A stretch of DNA of 64,000 nucleotides from Myxococcales bacterium (GCA_020633335.1 JACKDU010000007.1:186001-250000), one strand, 5' to 3'. Numbered from the stretch's first letter, positions 37,577 through 46,970 are shown. Made by a program: numbers and translations. The notes: generated by a model from the letters alone, not told the origin.

Positions 37577-40246
37577 ATGGACTCGACCCAGGACGACGAC
37601 CCGCTCCTCGACGCGTTCCTCGCGATCCGCCCGAACCAGGGCGATCTCTGCGGCCGCTCGCTCCGCGACGCGGTGCGTCGCCAGCTCGTCGGCGCCTTCG
37701 ACGAGCCCTTCCGCTTCGGCCGCTTCACGGTGCTCCAGCGCCTCGGCGCCGGCGGGATGGGCACGGTCTTCGTCGCCTACGATCCCGACCTCGATCGCCG
37801 GGTCGCGCTCAAGGTCCTCCACAACCGCGGCGAGCGGGGGCGGAGCGCGGCCCTCCGCGAGGGGCGGGCGCTGGCGCGGCTGCGCCACCCCAACGTCGTC
37901 TCGGTCCACGAGGTCGGCGTGCTCGGCGGCCAGGTCTTCGTGGTCATGGAGTACGTCGCGGGCGACAACCTCCGGGTGTGGGCGCGGGCCGGGCGATCGC
38001 AGGCCGAGCTCATCGCCCGGCTCATCGAGGCCGGCCGCGGGCTCCAGGCCGCCCACGACGTCGGCCTCGTCCACCACGACTTCAAGCCCGAGAACGTGGT
38101 GATCGACGAGGCCGGGCAGGCGCGGGTCATCGACTTCGGCCTCGCCCGCGACGTCGACGAGGGGCAGATCACCGAGGAGCCGGGGGCCGTCGCGCCGCCC
38201 TCGTCGCCGGTGTCGCCCTCGCTCTTCGGCGGTACGCCGGCCTACATGGCGCCGGAGCGGCTCGCTCACCTCCCCGGCGATCGCCGCTCCGATCAGTACT
38301 CGTTCTGCGTGAGCGCCTGGGAGCTCCTCGCCGGCGGGCGGCCGCGGGTCGACGCGGTGCCCACGGCCGCGCCGCTCCCCGGTCGGATCGCGCGGGTGCT
38401 CCGTCGCGGCCTCGCGGCCGCCCCCGAGGAGCGCTTCGAATCGATGCAGGCGCTCCTCGACGCGCTCGCGCCGGCGCCGAAGAGCCATCGATGGCTGGTC
38501 CTGGCCGCGCTGGTTGCCGCGACGGCGCTCCTCGTCCACGCGCTCCTGCCCCGCGACGAAGCGCCACCCTGCGCGTCGCCGTGGGTGCTCCTGGCGATGA
38601 CCTGGAGCGACGCCCGGGCCGACGCGATCGGCGAGGCCTTCGAGGCGACCGGGGCCCCCTTCGCCGGCGACACCTGGGCGAGCGTGCGCCCGCGCCTCGA
38701 TCGCTACGCCGAGGCCTGGATCGACGCCCACGCCCGCGCCTGCGAGGAGACGGCGGTCCTCGGGGTCGCGCCGCCGGAGCTCTACGATCGCCGGGTCGCC
38801 TGCCTCGAGGAGCGGCACCTCCACCTCCGGGCGCTCCTCGATCGCTTCGCGGCCGCCGATCGCGGGGCCGTCACCCGCGCGCACGAGGCCGTCGATCGCC
38901 TGCCGTCGATCGACGCCTGCGATCGACCCGACATGAGCTCGTGGTCGGAGAGCGACGAGCCGGCGGCGCTGCGCGAGCGCCTCGCGCTCCGCGAGGAGAA
39001 GGCGCGCGCGAGCGCCGAGCTCGACACCGGCGACGTCGCGGCCGCGAGCGAGCGGATCGCCCGCCTCCTCGAGCGGGTGCCCGACGGCGAGCGGGCGCTC
39101 CTCGCCGAGCTCCACGTCCTCGCCGGCCTCGCCGACAAGAGCGCGTCGCGCTACCGGGAGAGCGGCGACCACTACCTCAAGGCGCTCCGCCTCGCGGTCG
39201 CGGAGGATCAGCCGATCATCGCCGCGTTCGCGGCCCTCGGCCTGGCGGCTGTGCGCCGCGAGCTCCACGAGGGCGATCCGCTGAACGCCGAGCTGGTCGA
39301 GCTCGCCGACGCCTTCAGCCGCCGCGGCGAGGATCCGACGCGCCTGCGCCTCGCCGTGCTGATGTCCCGCGCGCTCGGCCTCAAGGGCGCGGGCCGCTGC
39401 CGGGAGGCGCTCCCGATCTTCGAGGAGCACCGCGAGCTCGCGCTGCGCCTCGGCGATCGCGCAGCCGCGGCCGCCACCCTGACGAACCACGGCTTCTGCC
39501 AGGACGCGCTGGGCAACCCGGTGATGGCGGTCGCCGACTACCGCCAGAGCATCGCCGAGCGGACCGCGCTCCTCGGGCCCCTCCACCCCGAGCTCGCCAC
39601 CGCCCACAACAACCTCGCGGCCTCGCTGATGGCGCTCGACGATCTCGACGGCGCGATCGCGGCGATCGAGCGGGCGATCGTGATCACCCGCGACAACTTC
39701 GGCGGGTCTCACTTCCTGATCGGCGCCGCGCTCCTCCACCTCGGCGCGATCGACCGCCACCGCGGGTTCCTCGAGCGGGCGCTGACCGAGTACGAGGAGG
39801 CGCTCGCGATCCTCACCGAGATCTTCGGCCCGAGCCACAGCCACGTCGCCCTCGCGCGCTGCGCGGAGGCCGACGTCCTCCAGGCGCTCGGTCGCCCGGA
39901 GGAGGGGCTGGCCGAGGCCGAGCGCGGCGCGGCGCTCTACGTCGCCGACGGCGGCCCCTATGAGTGCGACCGGCTGATGTGCGACGTCGTCCGCGCGCGG
40001 GCCCTCCACGATCTCGATCGACACGCGGAGGGGCTGCGCCTCCTCGAGGCCGCGCTCCCGGTCCTCGAGGCCAACACCTGCCCGCCGGAGGAGCGGGTGG
40101 ACATCCACCACCTCCTCGCGCGCGAGCTCTGGGAGCTCCGCGGCGCGCGCGAGCGGGCTCGGATCCTCGAGCTCCTCGCCGCCGGCGAGGCTTCGGAGGA
40201 GGCGACGGCGGCCGAGAACGCGCGGATCCGGGCGGCGCTGCGTTAG
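37577..40246 (+). CDS. Transmembrane Ser/Thr kinase with TPR sensor domain
   Basis: 889 residues. The cytoplasmic kinase (about 55-295) has LGAGGMGTVFVAYD, catalytic Lys in VALKVL, and VIDFGLAR, but the catalytic loop reads HHDFKPENV where HRD is usual, so it lacks the RD arginine. One membrane helix (about 303-323) follows. The rest contains tandem TPR-like repeats (for example AAATLTNHGFCQDALGNPVMAVADYRQSI and ELATAHNNLAASLMALDDLDGAIAAIERAI, in parts). It is coupled in position to the ECF sigma factor 48 bases upstream. A 12-bp inverted repeat follows the stop. Confidence 0.9.
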   Translation: MDSTQDDDPLLDAFLAIRPNQGDLCGRSLRDAVRRQLVGAFDEPFRFGRFTVLQRLGAGGMGTVFVAYDPDLDRRVALKVLHNRGERGRSAALREGRALARLRHPNVVSVHEVGVLGGQVFVVMEYVAGDNLRVWARAGRSQAELIARLIEAGRGLQAAHDVGLVHHDFKPENVVIDEAGQARVIDFGLARDVDEGQITEEPGAVAPPSSPVSPSLFGGTPAYMAPERLAHLPGDRRSDQYSFCVSAWELLAGGRPRVDAVPTAAPLPGRIARVLRRGLAAAPEERFESMQALLDALAPAPKSHRWLVLAALVAATALLVHALLPRDEAPPCASPWVLLAMTWSDARADAIGEAFEATGAPFAGDTWASVRPRLDRYAEAWIDAHARACEETAVLGVAPPELYDRRVACLEERHLHLRALLDRFAAADRGAVTRAHEAVDRLPSIDACDRPDMSSWSESDEPAALRERLALREEKARASAELDTGDVAAASERIARLLERVPDGERALLAELHVLAGLADKSASRYRESGDHYLKALRLAVAEDQPIIAAFAALGLAAVRRELHEGDPLNAELVELADAFSRRGEDPTRLRLAVLMSRALGLKGAGRCREALPIFEEHRELALRLGDRAAAAATLTNHGFCQDALGNPVMAVADYRQSIAERTALLGPLHPELATAHNNLAASLMALDDLDGAIAAIERAIVITRDNFGGSHFLIGAALLHLGAIDRHRGFLERALTEYEEALAILTEIFGPSHSHVALARCAEADVLQALGRPEEGLAEAERGAALYVADGGPYECDRLMCDVVRARALHDLDRHAEGLRLLEAALPVLEANTCPPEERVDIHHLLARELWELRGARERARILELLAAGEASEEATAAENARIRAALR

Positions 40247-40261
40247 CGAGCGCAGGCCACG

Positions 40262-40295
40262 TGATGTCCCATCAGACATGAGCGATGGGACATCA
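40262..40295. repeat. 12-bp inverted repeat containing dispersed palindrome copy 3
   Basis: TGATGTCCCATC (40262-40273) and GATGGGACATCA (40284-40295) are exact arms around a 10-base centre. The family palindrome TGTC-CCATCA-GACA is at 40265-40278, with ATGTC/GACAT extension. It lies between the kinase and the convergent lipoprotein gene and may also act as a terminator hairpin. Confidence 0.75.
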
Positions 40296-40401
40296 GCGTG
40301 GATCCCAGGTCGAGCTCGCTCGCCAGGCGCCCTCGCGCGAGCGTGACCCGCACGCGCGCCCGGGGCGGGCGCGCGGCGGGTCGCCTCGATCGCGCGATCG
40401 G

Positions 40402-41622
40402 CTACTTCTTCGAGCCCTTGCCCCGGCCCTTGCCCTTGCCCTTCGGCTCGGGCTCAGGCTCGGGCTCGGGCTCCGGCCGCGGGTCGTCGCGCATCCGGAC
40501 GCCGGGCGGGAGCCCCGGGAAGAGCTCCGAGATGTCGCCGCGGCGCACCTCGGCAGTGCCCGCGCGGCCGTCGGCGGAGCTCGATCGCCCCGAGGGGCCG
40601 CCCGGTCCGTTGTTTCCGGCGGCGATCATCTTGCAGCCCGAGCAGGGGGTGTAGGCGGGGGCGCCTCGTCCCCCGGAGCCGCCCATCCCGGCGCCGCCGC
40701 CCATCCCGCCCGAGACGTCGATGCCGACGATCTTGGCGAGCTCGGGGTAGCGATCGTCGAGGACCAGGACGACGTGGCCGCCGTCGCCTCCGGGCGCACC
40801 GTCGCCGCCGGGGCCACCGGGTCCGCCCGTGCCCCCGGGTTTCGACCCTTCACCGCCGCGACCGCCGCTGCCCCCCGATCCGCCGGAGCCGCCGCGGGCG
40901 ACCACGGTGACCCCGCTCTCGAGATCGAAGAGCGTGAGCTGCTCGGTCGGGCCGGTCACCCGGATCAGGCCGACGCGATCGTAGAGCGGCGTCTGGACGA
41001 TCGTCGCCGCGGCGACCACCTGGGGGCCGTCGCCGCCCGGCTCGCCCGGCCCGCCGCGGCCGCCGGCGCCGCCGTTCGCGTGGCCCATGCCCCCCGGCGC
41101 GCCGCGGCTGCCCGAGGGCCCCGAGAGCCCGACCCCCGAGAAGCAGGAGTAGCTCGGCGCGAAGTGGCGGACCTCCTCGATCCGGCTGTCGAGGCGGTAG
41201 GTCGCCTTGACGTCGAAGCCGAGGAGCACGGCGAAGGGGTTGCCGTTGGACGCGAAGACCATGTCCTCGACGTTGCCGCCGCGGGCCGCGAGCGCGAACT
41301 CGGTCGGGTCCATCTTGCCGCGGGCGTCGTTCGCCGTCGCGTTCACCGGCGCGGTCTCGAGATCAACCGCCGCCGACTTCCGACGCTCGACCGCCTTCGC
41401 CACGACATGGAGCGGGATCTTGTCGCCCGGGCAGAGCGTCTCGCCGGCCTTCGGCGTGCTGATGTGGATGCTCTTGACGTCATACTTCTCCATGTCGACC
41501 GTGAAGGCCGCCGCGTCGGCGCCACCGACGCTGGTGAGCTTGGTGATGAAGGCGCAGCCGCTCGCAAGAGCGAGCGCCGCGAGGAGGAGGGTGCCTGTCG
41601 CCAGGCGAGGTGCGCGGCTCAC
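40402..41622 (-). CDS. Glycine-rich, collagen-like lipoprotein
   Basis: 406 residues from GTG 41622, preceded by a good SD (GGGAGG). The signal peptide ends in lipobox ALASGC (C23). A beta-rich N-terminal domain is followed by several Gly-rich stretches with Gly every third residue in places (GGPGGPGGDGAPGGDGG), broken by non-repetitive segments, and a tail of EPEP then KGKGKG. This is a surface-type structural protein; function unknown. It overlaps the preceding Cys-rich lipoprotein gene by four bases and is the last gene of a three- or four-gene envelope cluster. Confidence 0.8.
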   Translation of the reverse strand: MSRAPRLATGTLLLAALALASGCAFITKLTSVGGADAAAFTVDMEKYDVKSIHISTPKAGETLCPGDKIPLHVVAKAVERRKSAAVDLETAPVNATANDARGKMDPTEFALAARGGNVEDMVFASNGNPFAVLLGFDVKATYRLDSRIEEVRHFAPSYSCFSGVGLSGPSGSRGAPGGMGHANGGAGGRGGPGEPGGDGPQVVAAATIVQTPLYDRVGLIRVTGPTEQLTLFDLESGVTVVARGGSGGSGGSGGRGGEGSKPGGTGGPGGPGGDGAPGGDGGHVVLVLDDRYPELAKIVGIDVSGGMGGGAGMGGSGGRGAPAYTPCSGCKMIAAGNNGPGGPSGRSSSADGRAGTAEVRRGDISELFPGLPPGVRMRDDPRPEPEPEPEPEPKGKGKGRGKGSKK

Positions 41623-41981
41623 GTCCCACCTCCCGGCGGCGCGATGACGCAGCGGAGGAGCATCGGGTCGCAGGTCATCGACGGGTAGCTCGCGTTCAGC
41701 TCGCCCGGGAGCGCGGACGAGAGGCAGCCGATCGACGGGTCGACGGGGTTGCAGGCGCAGCCGAGCTGAGCGCCGGGGATGCACACGGTCCCCTCCGGGC
41801 GGCAGGTGCCGAAGAGGTTGAGCTGCGCCTCCTCGGGGGTGCGCGAGCACTCCTGGGTGCGCCAGCAGTCGTCCTCGACGACGCAGGGCTCGCCCTCGAG
41901 GTCATTCTCGAGGTCGACCGCGCAGCCGGCAGAGAGGCCGCCCACGGTCAGGGCGGCGACGATCCAAATTCGAAGCAGCAT
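41619..41981 (-). CDS. Small Cys-rich lipoprotein
   Basis: 120 residues. Signal peptide MLLRIWIVAALTVGGLSAGC with lipobox SAGC at C20. The mature part has ten further cysteines (for example EPCVVEDDCW, QLGCACNP), as in small disulphide-stabilised extracellular domains. It starts one base into the previous gene's stop (TGATG) and overlaps the next gene by four bases, so all three are translationally coupled. No family recognised. Confidence 0.75.
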   Translation of the reverse strand: MLLRIWIVAALTVGGLSAGCAVDLENDLEGEPCVVEDDCWRTQECSRTPEEAQLNLFGTCRPEGTVCIPGAQLGCACNPVDPSIGCLSSALPGELNASYPSMTCDPMLLRCVIAPPGGGT

Positions 41982-42649
41982 CAGAACCTCACCTCCCAGC
42001 GGAGCATGGCGCCGCGTCCGATCGGGGCGGGCGCGAGGGCGACGGCCGAGCTCTTGCGGCGCTCGCGGAGCTTCTTGAGGCGGAGCCGCGCGACCCCGGC
42101 GGTGATCACCCCGGCCGCGAGCACGCCGAGGCCGGCGTAGACGACGACCGGCCCGGCGTAGGCCATCGAGATCGCGCGGTGGCGCTTGCCGCTGTCGACC
42201 GGCAGCCAGCCGCCGTTGTCGTCGGCGAGATCGTAGAGGCGCCGCCTCGGGTTGCCGACATAGAGGATGAGCGCGCCGGAGATCGCGATCGCCCCGCCGA
42301 TCACCGCGATCCCGCCGCCGGCGAGGGTGATCACGCCGGCCCGGCGGATCTTGCGGTTGAGCGCCCGCGGATCCTCGGCCGCGCCGCCTCCGTCGCCGCC
42401 CTCGTTGACCCACGCCGGTTGAGGCGCGGCGGCGGCGAGCTCCGGGTGGAGGACGCCGGGCGCGTCGCCCAGGGCGGACGCGTCGCCCGGCGCGGCGAAG
42501 CCCTCGGGCTCCGCGCTCGCAGGGAACGCGGCGTCGCCCTCGGCGGCCGCGTCATCGCCGAAGGGATCGGCGGGCGGCGCCGCCTGGGCGAGCGACGGCG
42601 CGACCAGGAGCGCCGTCACGGCGGCGAGCTTGTTGAGGTTGTGGATCAT
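41981..42649 (-). CDS. Exported two-helix membrane protein
   Basis: 222 residues from ATG 42649. Signal peptide MIHNLNKLAAVTALLVAPSLAQA, an acidic Ala/Pro region, two hydrophobic helices (ITLAGGGIAVIGGAIAISGALILYVG and AYAGPVVVYAGLGVLAAGVITAG), and a basic C-terminus. The plan resembles that of the gene at 14285-14971. It overlaps the Cys-rich lipoprotein by one base. Function unknown. Confidence 0.72.
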   Translation of the reverse strand: MIHNLNKLAAVTALLVAPSLAQAAPPADPFGDDAAAEGDAAFPASAEPEGFAAPGDASALGDAPGVLHPELAAAAPQPAWVNEGGDGGGAAEDPRALNRKIRRAGVITLAGGGIAVIGGAIAISGALILYVGNPRRRLYDLADDNGGWLPVDSGKRHRAISMAYAGPVVVYAGLGVLAAGVITAGVARLRLKKLRERRKSSAVALAPAPIGRGAMLRWEVRF

Positions 42650-42942
42650 CGGCGTGGCTTCCTCCCGCCGGGTGGGCGTGCGCGCAGGGGAGAGCCGTCG
42701 CCGAGCGCGCGCGGCGTCGGCAATCCCCGCGTCGCGCGGGTGATCGAGTCGCTTCATGGAGGGGGTCCTGTCTCGAACGGTCGGCCACGCTGGGCGCTCC
42801 GCGAGGGGCTCGCGGAGTCAGCCGATCGGCCGTCCCTTGAGTAGTCGTCGGAGCCTCGACTTTGATCCCGGCGTCGACGCAGGAAGTCGCGGCTCCTTCG
42901 GAGGCGCCGATCCGTGCAGGATCGCGCGCTCTGTCGGCGAGC
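42650..42942. other. Noncoding gap in the envelope cluster
   Basis: No gene seen. The stretch CCTGTC-TCGAAC-GGTCGG (42767-42784) is a degenerate relative of the dispersed palindrome. It probably holds the promoter for the gene at 41981-42649, but no clear hexamers are visible. Confidence 0.4.
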
Positions 42943-43719
42943 TCAGCGGCGGCTCGCGCCGCGTCGGCGACGGGGCGCGGCGCAGGCGAGGAGGAGGAGC
43001 GCGAGCGCGGCGGTGCGGTCATCGGCAGGACCGACCGCGCAGGTCCCCGTGGTCGGCGGCGGCGTCGAGGCGGGCTTGGCCGTCGACGCCGGCTCGGGCG
43101 TCGACGCGACCTGCGTGGCCGCGGGCGCGGGCGCGGCTGCGTTAGCGAGCACGAAGCCGGCATCCGCGACGTTGGGCGCCGGGCCGAAGGGCGCGGGCGG
43201 CGTGCGCTCGCCCCTCGTGTCGACGCCACCCTCGCCGCGCTCGCCGTCGGGGCCCTCGTAGCGCGTCACGACCAGCGTCGCTTGACAGGTCGAGTCCTTC
43301 ACCTCGAGGTGGATCACGTCGGTCATCGTCGCGATCCGCGTCGACTCGGCGACCTGGAAGACCCGCGGGATCTGCTGCAGGCAGCGGAGCGCGCGGGCGT
43401 CGAGGAGCTCGCGGACGGCGTCGTCGCTCTTGCCGGCGAGGGCGGCGGCGTCGGCCGGCGGGAGGACGTAGATGCCCGGCGTGTAGCCCTGGACCGAGCG
43501 CACCTCGGCGCTCGCCTGCAGAGAGACGACGCTGGCGCCGGTGTTCAGGTCGTAGCCGGGGAAGGCGATCGCGGCGTAGCCCTCGGGGACCGCGTCGATC
43601 TGGAAGATGTAGTCGACGCGGCGGACGCCTGGCGGCGGCGGGAGGTCGGCCCACGCGAGATCAGCGGTGAGCGTGAGGGAGAGGGCGAGGGCGGCGAGGG
43701 CGATCCACGGGCGCGACAC
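42943..43719 (-). CDS. Exported protein with MYXO-CTERM-like tail
   Basis: 258 residues (GTG start). Signal peptide SRPWIALAALALSLTLTADLAWA. A beta-rich domain follows, then a Thr/Pro/Ala linker (ASTPEPASTAKPASTPPP). The C-terminus has a single Cys (TCAVG), a hydrophobic helix (RTAALALLLLACAA) and a PRRRRGASRR basic end: the Cys-helix-Arg plan of MYXO-CTERM sorting tags, which direct proteins to the cell surface in myxobacteria. The cargo domain is not recognised. Confidence 0.78.
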   Translation of the reverse strand: MSRPWIALAALALSLTLTADLAWADLPPPPGVRRVDYIFQIDAVPEGYAAIAFPGYDLNTGASVVSLQASAEVRSVQGYTPGIYVLPPADAAALAGKSDDAVRELLDARALRCLQQIPRVFQVAESTRIATMTDVIHLEVKDSTCQATLVVTRYEGPDGERGEGGVDTRGERTPPAPFGPAPNVADAGFVLANAAAPAPAATQVASTPEPASTAKPASTPPPTTGTCAVGPADDRTAALALLLLACAAPRRRRGASRR

Positions 43720-43853
43720 TCGACGATGCTGAGAAGTGAGGGGCCGGGTGTCAATCGAGGTCCCGGGCCGGCGGGTGACGCGGGGTCACCCGCGGCCGCG
43801 CACGGGCGAGCGTCCACCGGGCGCCAGGTGTTGTATCGTCGCGTTCGCCGACG

Positions 43854-46346
43854 ATGTCGCTCTCGTCCACGCTCCTCGGGCTCGCCGCGGGCGGCCGCCC
43901 GCCGCTCGCGGAGGTCGCCGAGCACCTCGGCTGGGCCGTCTTCGGGCTGGTCACGCTGGTGATCGTCTGGGCGTGGACGCGCGGCGAGTCGCTCCGCCGC
44001 TCGCTCCTCGCCCTCGAGGATCCGCGGACGATGGCGCTGCTGCGGATCGGCCTCGCGCTGGTGACGATCCAGACCTTCTGGAACCTGGAGCCCTACTCGC
44101 GCCTCCTCCTCAGCGACGAGGGCGTGGTGTCGATGGACGTCGCGCGCGCGCGCCTCGGCAACGCGGCGCTCACCGGCTGGAGCCCGAGCGAGGGCTTCTT
44201 CGACCTCGCGTCGTGGGTCCGCTTCTTCACCGGCCGTTACTCCTTCTTCTTCCTCGAGAGCTCGCCCTCCTTCGTCACCGCCTACATGTACGGGTTCTTC
44301 GGCGTGCTCATCCTCTACGCGGCCGGGGTCGCGTCGCGGGTGACCGGCGTCGTCTCGATGGTGATGATGTGCTCCATCCTCAACCGCAACCCGATCCACG
44401 CGGGGGGGATGGACGACGTGCTCCGGGTCTTCTGGCTCCTGGTGATCCTCGGCCGCACCGGCCACGCGTGGAGCTTCGACAACTGGCTGCGCTGCCGGAT
44501 CCTGCGGCGGCGGGGGGCGCTCGCCGAGGCCGACGCGGCGCCCGAGGTGGCCGCCGGCAAGGCGCCGATCTACCGCCTCATCCCCGCCTGGCCGCGCTAC
44601 CTGATGATGCTCCAGCTCGCCGTGATCTACGTGCAGACGGGCGCGGTCAAGACCGGCGCGGCCTGGAAGAGCGGCGACGCGCTCTACTACGCGCTCAACC
44701 AGGACATCTACTACCGCTTCGAGGGCCTCACCCAGGCGATGTCGGCGCTCTTCGCCACCAACCTCTTCCGGGCGATGACCTACGTCACCCGCGGCTGGGA
44801 GGTCGGATTCGGCGTCCTCCTCCTCGGGATGATCCTCAAGTTCGGCCTCGATCACCGCGGCGAGCCCTGGTACCAGGCGATGGAGGCCCGCCGCGGCCGC
44901 CTCTGGCTCGGCCGGGCGGCGCTCGTGGTCGCCTACGCGATCGCCTACTACGTCAACGTCGTCGGCTACCCCTACATGGTCAGCCGACCCGAGGGCGCGA
45001 GCGAGGCGGCGATCGAGGCCGAGATCGCCGCGGGCCTGCCGACGATCCACCTGGTCTACGGCCTCCTGATCCCGGCGGCGCTGGTCCTCTGGTTCACCGT
45101 CAGGCGCCGGCCCCTCACCCTCTGGCGGGGCGGGGCGCTCGCGGGGCGCCGGCTCGGCCCGCTGGTCGTCGATCAAGGTTGGCTCCGCCGCTGGTTCCTC
45201 GGCCGCCGGGTCTGGCTCGGCCTCGGCCTCTGCTTCCACGGGATCCTCCTGCTCTTCCTCAACCTCGGCTCGTTCCCGACGGTGATGCTCGCGACCTACG
45301 TCGCGTGGCTGAGCGGCGCGGAGATCGTCGCCGGATTGAGATGGCTCTTGGGACAGCTTCGACGGCGCCGCTGGTCGCGGGCGCTGGCGCCGGCGCGGGC
45401 GGACGCCCTCTGCGCGCCGGCAGAGGCGGCCGAGGCGATCCCGCTGCGGCGGCGCCTCCCCGACGCGCTGGTCCTCGCGGCGGCGGCGATCGGCGTCGGC
45501 CTGGTGGCCTACCGCGCGAGCGGAGGCGCGCCGGCGGCCGCGCTCCGGCCCTACGTCTACGCCTGGATCGGCGGGGCCCTGGTGATCGCGGCGATCGTCC
45601 GCCTCGTCGGCGGGCGCTCGATGGCCGCCGATCGCTGGCAGGGCGGGCCGCCGCTCGCCTACGGCGCGCTCGGTCGCACCCTCGCGCTCGCCTTCGTCCT
45701 CTGGCACGGCGGGTCGATGGCGATGGTCGCGGCCCCGAGCTACCAGGTCCTCGGCCGCTGGCGCCTGGCGATGTACGGCCTCTTCGACGAGTGGATCACG
45801 GTGACCGGCACCGACCAGAGCTGGACGATGTTCGCGCCGTCGCCGGCCCAGGTGAACCTCTACCTGAGCGAGGTCGTCGTCCAGCCCGACGGCCAGCGCT
45901 TCGAGGTCCGCGGCCTCGTCCGCGAGCAGGGGCCGGTGCGCCTCCGCTACGATCGGGTGCGGCGGATGAAGCACGCGATGCTCACCAAGAAGCGCGCGCA
46001 GGCCCGGGCCTGGGCCGAGCTCCAGTGCCGCGAGTGGGCGCTCGCCCGCGGGGTGTGGCCGGTCGAGATCGAGCTCCACCGGCGGGCGACCGCGATCCCG
46101 CCGCCCGAGGAGGTCGCGGCGAAGGGGCCGATCTACCGCGATCAGCTCAAGGAGGTCGGCAGCCGCGTCGACCGCTTCCCCTGCCCGCCGGGCGGGCTCC
46201 CCTACTTCATGAAGGAGCGCTACGGCCTGCCGATCAGCGACGAGGATCGGGCGGCGGCGGCCGTCGAGGCCGAGCGCCAGCGGCGGGAGGACGAGCGCAA
46301 GCGCCAGGCCTGGGAGGCTCGGCGAGGGATCTTTGGGCCAGGTTGA
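43854..46346 (+). CDS. HTTM-domain integral membrane protein
   Basis: 830 residues with about 14 membrane helices. The N-terminal two-thirds fits the HTTM domain seen in vitamin K-dependent gamma-carboxylase and its bacterial relatives (for example LLRIGLALVTIQTFWNLEPYSRLLLSD, then ILNRNPIHAGGMDDVLR). The C-terminal part is soluble and rich in Arg/Ala (QVNLYLSEVVVQPDGQRFEVRG). Related bacterial proteins are poorly understood; carboxylation of a target is possible but unproven. It ends 18 bases before a convergent gene. Confidence 0.78.
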   Translation: MSLSSTLLGLAAGGRPPLAEVAEHLGWAVFGLVTLVIVWAWTRGESLRRSLLALEDPRTMALLRIGLALVTIQTFWNLEPYSRLLLSDEGVVSMDVARARLGNAALTGWSPSEGFFDLASWVRFFTGRYSFFFLESSPSFVTAYMYGFFGVLILYAAGVASRVTGVVSMVMMCSILNRNPIHAGGMDDVLRVFWLLVILGRTGHAWSFDNWLRCRILRRRGALAEADAAPEVAAGKAPIYRLIPAWPRYLMMLQLAVIYVQTGAVKTGAAWKSGDALYYALNQDIYYRFEGLTQAMSALFATNLFRAMTYVTRGWEVGFGVLLLGMILKFGLDHRGEPWYQAMEARRGRLWLGRAALVVAYAIAYYVNVVGYPYMVSRPEGASEAAIEAEIAAGLPTIHLVYGLLIPAALVLWFTVRRRPLTLWRGGALAGRRLGPLVVDQGWLRRWFLGRRVWLGLGLCFHGILLLFLNLGSFPTVMLATYVAWLSGAEIVAGLRWLLGQLRRRRWSRALAPARADALCAPAEAAEAIPLRRRLPDALVLAAAAIGVGLVAYRASGGAPAAALRPYVYAWIGGALVIAAIVRLVGGRSMAADRWQGGPPLAYGALGRTLALAFVLWHGGSMAMVAAPSYQVLGRWRLAMYGLFDEWITVTGTDQSWTMFAPSPAQVNLYLSEVVVQPDGQRFEVRGLVREQGPVRLRYDRVRRMKHAMLTKKRAQARAWAELQCREWALARGVWPVEIELHRRATAIPPPEEVAAKGPIYRDQLKEVGSRVDRFPCPPGGLPYFMKERYGLPISDEDRAAAAVEAERQRREDERKRQAWEARRGIFGPG

Positions 46347-46364
46347 GCGAGGCGGCGGGCGGCG

Positions 46365-46961
46365 CTACCAGATCTGACCGACCTCGCGGAGCGCCGGCGC
46401 TCGCTCCCAGCCGCGGGCGACCAGCGCCGGTCGACAGTAGCGCTCGAAGTTGCGGGCGATCCGCGGGTCGTTCTCCGCGGCCAGGCGCTCGAGGTCGTCC
46501 CTGTAGCCGTAGCCGTGCGATCCGAGGACCACGCCGAAGTAGCTGGTGTGCCCCTCGAGGAGGCGCTTGGAGTCGTCGCGGCGGGCGTCGGCGCCCTCAC
46601 ACACGAGGTCGACGTGGTAGCGCGTGCGGCTGTAGGTGCGGCCGCGCGGCCCGCTCCAGGTGATCGTCTCGACCTCCGCCGCCGGCGTCAGGAAGGGGAG
46701 GAAGCCGAGGAGGTCGTAGAAGTCGGCGAGCTCCGAGCACCTCGCGCAGGGTTCGACGTCGGCGGAGAAGCCGGCGGCGAGGTCGTCATGGCCGGCCTCG
46801 AGGCTCCAGCTCGCGACCTCCCACTCGCGCTTGATCCCTGCGAAGTCGACGGCGCGCTGGGCCTCGAAGGCGGCGGCGCCGAGCTCGACGAGGAGCGCCC
46901 GCGCCTCCTCGCAGGAGACCGCCACGCCGTAGATGAGGACGTCGGTGTACTGGTAGCTCAT
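46365..46961 (-). CDS. Unknown soluble protein downstream of the WD40 kinase
   Basis: 198 residues; no family recognised. No signal peptide or membrane helix. It has a CARCSEL segment (two Cys, CxxC) near residue 72 and a C-terminal Arg/Tyr-rich helix (NFERYCRPALVARGWERAPALREVG). It begins nine bases after the kinase-WD40 gene and is surely cotranscribed, so it may be a substrate or partner of that kinase. Confidence 0.7.
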   Translation of the reverse strand: MSYQYTDVLIYGVAVSCEEARALLVELGAAAFEAQRAVDFAGIKREWEVASWSLEAGHDDLAAGFSADVEPCARCSELADFYDLLGFLPFLTPAAEVETITWSGPRGRTYSRTRYHVDLVCEGADARRDDSKRLLEGHTSYFGVVLGSHGYGYRDDLERLAAENDPRIARNFERYCRPALVARGWERAPALREVGQIW

Positions 46962-46970
46962 GCGGCGCTC

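Noticed and set aside
43545..46079. Extra minus-strand gene opposite the HTTM gene
   Set aside because: Composition is that of an antisense frame and the HTTM frame has clear membrane helices.
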